The notes below the pieces were generated by a model. That model did not search any database, had not been told where the DNA came from, and worked only from the letters and a program-made list of their open reading frames with translations. Position numbers and translations under genes: made by a program. Below are positions 23,176 through 24,398 of a stretch of DNA of 24,398 nucleotides, in pieces. The stretch comes from Bacteroidota bacterium (GTDB lineage Bacteria > Bacteroidota > Bacteroidia > UBA8524). Where the stretch lies: NCBI GenBank assembly GCA_003531115.1, contig DQHT01000078.1, positions 1 through 24,398 on the forward strand, written 5' to 3'. Positions within the stretch are counted from its first letter, which is position 1, and every line of letters starts with the position of its first letter.

Positions 23176-23192
23176 TGGCACGGTATTATAGC
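23176..23192 (+). promoter_or_regulatory. TGGCACGG motif, sigma54 -24-like, upstream of the CsbD-like gene
   Basis: TGGCACGG at 23176-23183 is a perfect -24 half. A GC dinucleotide follows at 23191-23192, but two bases further than the strict GG-N10-GC spacing, so function is doubtful on its own. It is listed because the mirror-image motif faces the lipoprotein gene. Confidence 0.2.
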
Positions 23193-23218
23193 ATATAGTG
23201 TAAATAATATTATTGACT

Positions 23219-23416
23219 ATGGGAGCACTTGCAGATAAACTAAAAGGAAATTGGAACATTTTAAAAGGACAAGTGAAAAGCGAATATGGCGAGCTCACAG
23301 ATGATGACCTTTTATATGAAGAAGGTAAGGAAGATGAGCTTCTTGGCCGTATCCAGAAAAAAACGGGTCAAACAAAGGAAAAAATAAACTCCTTTATTGA
23401 AGGTCTGAAGGTCTGA
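23219..23416 (+). CDS. CsbD-like stress protein
   Basis: A 65-residue soluble protein, MGALADKLKGNWNILKGQVK..., with the CsbD family hallmarks: GNW-LKGQVK-EYGELTDDDL in the first half and GRIQKKTGQTKEKIN in the second. CsbD proteins are abundant under general stress in several bacteria (sigmaB regulon in Bacillus); their molecular role is unknown. The start is the ATG at 23219; a TTG two codons upstream is less likely. It is divergent from the coiled-coil lipoprotein and has its own promoter and a strong terminator, so it is monocistronic. Confidence 0.88.
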   Translation: MGALADKLKGNWNILKGQVKSEYGELTDDDLLYEEGKEDELLGRIQKKTGQTKEKINSFIEGLKV

Positions 23417-23436
23417 TTTTTTATTTCATATAACTT

Positions 23437-23470
23437 AAAAGCCTGTTCCTTGTGAACAGGCTTTTTTTTT
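23437..23470. terminator. strong bidirectional intrinsic terminator
   Basis: AAAAGCCTGTTC at 23437-23448 pairs perfectly with GAACAGGCTTTT at 23454-23465 (12 bp, 5-base loop), with a T-run to 23470 and an A-run on the other side. It serves both the CsbD-like gene and the opposing membrane protein gene, whose stop codon begins at 23470. Confidence 0.93.
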
Positions 23471-24398
23471 TAATCTTGTTCTGTTCTTGGTCGACCTTGG
23501 ATGATTACCCGTGCATTTTCCAGGATATAGTGGTTGCCTCCTACATTCATGAGCGCCACTTGTACGTTTACAGCCTGCTCAGGCAGCCGGTCTATGAATA
23601 AGCGCCTTTTAACACGCTCTTTCTTCTTCAGGTCAGGTTTAACCCGGGCGAGATCGATATAATAAAAAGATAATTCCTGATTTAAAGTATCTGTAACGCG
23701 TAATGCTAACCAGCCTTTGTAAGGATAGTCCTCGCATTGAAACAAGCCATCAAAGGATATCGAAATGGCCTGATATGCCCGGCCGTCCACTTCAAAGGTA
23801 CCTAATTCCTGCCCATCCTTTGTTCGGAGTCCCGTTCCTTTAATTTCTTTGCCTGGCGGCAAGAGTTGCCAATCGTCATGCACTTTTCTTTCCAGCACCT
23901 TCATTTTTATATCCGGGTATTCAGCGCGGGTAACAAATCCTTCAGGATATTCTGTATGCCATTGATAGGTGAGAATAAAATCGGCAGAAGCTGCCGGAAA
24001 TCCTTCAAAAATGGGAGAGTTTAGCTGTGCCCCATCGCGGTACTCATTGTAAACAAATACCCGACCCGGCAATCCATGGGTTGAGATCAGCGGTTGAATG
24101 CCAGTACTATCCCGCCATTTTTTTAAATCGTCAAGCATGGAAACGGGGACATGTTCATTGTCCCAATGGCTGGTACGGTTGAAATTGAAAAAGGCAATTT
24201 GTTGAAACAAGAGCAGAATTGCCGGCAAGAGGGCTGTTGGAAAGGCAAAGGATCGGGGAAGTTTGGCGAGAACAAAAAATAAAGCAAGTACAAACAACGG
24301 AAAAAAGTGAAGGGCTGCGCGATCAAGCGGGTAATGTACATCAAGAACCAGGTGCATGACAGTCGTTCCGATAATAGTGAGCCAAAATATTTCCTGGA
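23470..24398 (-). CDS. polytopic membrane protein with C-terminal extracytoplasmic domain, 5' truncated by window edge
   Basis: The frame stays open to the right edge (upstream residues EIFWLTIIGTTV are hydrophobic), so an internal ATG at 24357 is not the start. Visible are two or three hydrophobic segments (FFPLFVLALFFVLAKL, TALLPAILLLFQQIAFF) and then about 230 residues of soluble, beta-rich sequence without cysteine pairs. The motif HYPLDRAALHFFPLF resembles the end of the membrane part of Bacteroidota GT-C-like (dolichyl-phosphate-mannosyltransferase-type) proteins, where PxDR-ALFF is recurrent. That assignment is from memory and the catalytic first loop is outside the window. The gene shares the terminator at 23437 with the CsbD-like gene. 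Confidence 0.65.
   Translation of the reverse strand, partial: QEIFWLTIIGTTVMHLVLDVHYPLDRAALHFFPLFVLALFFVLAKLPRSFAFPTALLPAILLLFQQIAFFNFNRTSHWDNEHVPVSMLDDLKKWRDSTGIQPLISTHGLPGRVFVYNEYRDGAQLNSPIFEGFPAASADFILTYQWHTEYPEGFVTRAEYPDIKMKVLERKVHDDWQLLPPGKEIKGTGLRTKDGQELGTFEVDGRAYQAISISFDGLFQCEDYPYKGWLALRVTDTLNQELSFYYIDLARVKPDLKKKERVKRRLFIDRLPEQAVNVQVALMNVGGNHYILENARVIIQGRPRTEQD

Larger units (their letters stand above)
22943..23218. other. 276-base divergent intergenic region with hairpins
   Basis: No gene seen. It holds a 5-bp hairpin ATCCC-TACT-GGGAT (23018-23031), next to CCCGGG; a second, GGCAG-7-CTGCC (23114-23130); a TTTG-N18-TACATTTG promoter pointing right; and two TGGCAC motifs, one on each strand, each about 40 bases before the start codon it faces. 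The dyads between the two could be binding sites for the sigma54 activator, but no repeated half-site is clear enough to propose one. Confidence 0.5.

Noticed and set aside
22943..23218. Structured RNA or riboswitch in the divergent gap
   Set aside because: Short hairpins exist, but I could match no SRP, tmRNA, 6S or known riboswitch core, and no extended pairing was clear.

Overview
The window reads as a chromosomal housekeeping segment from a free-living, respiring member of the Bacteroidota. The evidence is gene content (DUF4837 lipoprotein, DUF3822 protein, AsmA-like and MltD-like envelope proteins), promoters with the phylum's TAnnTTTG -7 element, weak Shine-Dalgarno sequences, and stem-loops of the AAGCCTG type. 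Genus is not resolvable by eye. No tRNA, rRNA, CRISPR array, insertion sequence or phage gene was seen.

Layout. 1-420 is the C-terminal end of an alpha/beta hydrolase. 421-667 is non-coding, with two stem-loops and an 8-bp-period degenerate array. 668-6310 carries plus-strand envelope genes (AsmA-like protein, LysM lytic transglycosylase, DUF4837 lipoprotein) and purN. An ABC1/UbiB-family kinase-like gene, translationally coupled to a small coiled-coil protein, converges on purN with overlapping stop codons (6307-8260). paaN follows (8350-10023). Next is a tight operon of a membrane-anchored unknown, a DUF3822 protein, rsmD and coaD (10105-12452). A Nudix hydrolase and pyrE diverge from an 11-bp gap; rlmN and 3-hydroxyanthranilate dioxygenase diverge from a 75-bp gap, the latter coupled to a YrdC/YciO-family gene. 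MATE transporter and lpdA genes follow. The right part is a minus-strand signalling block: coiled-coil lipoprotein, single-domain receiver, NtrC-type sigma54 activator and receiver-PAS histidine kinase, with a CsbD-like stress gene divergent from the lipoprotein. The window ends inside a polytopic membrane protein gene.

Most genes are ordinary core metabolism (purine, pyrimidine, CoA, NAD precursor, lipoamide redox, rRNA methylation). The parts most worth a second look are: (i) the four-gene phosphorelay block with TGGCAC (-24-like) motifs placed about 40 bp before both divergent start codons; (ii) the DUF3822 protein, whose probable true start is a non-AUG codon and whose restored N-terminus looks like an actin-fold phosphate loop, next to a pilin-like membrane protein; (iii) several promoters that predict leaderless or nearly leaderless mRNAs; and (iv) four degenerate 7- or 8-bp-period tandem arrays at gene ends, two of which supply the stop codons of converging genes.
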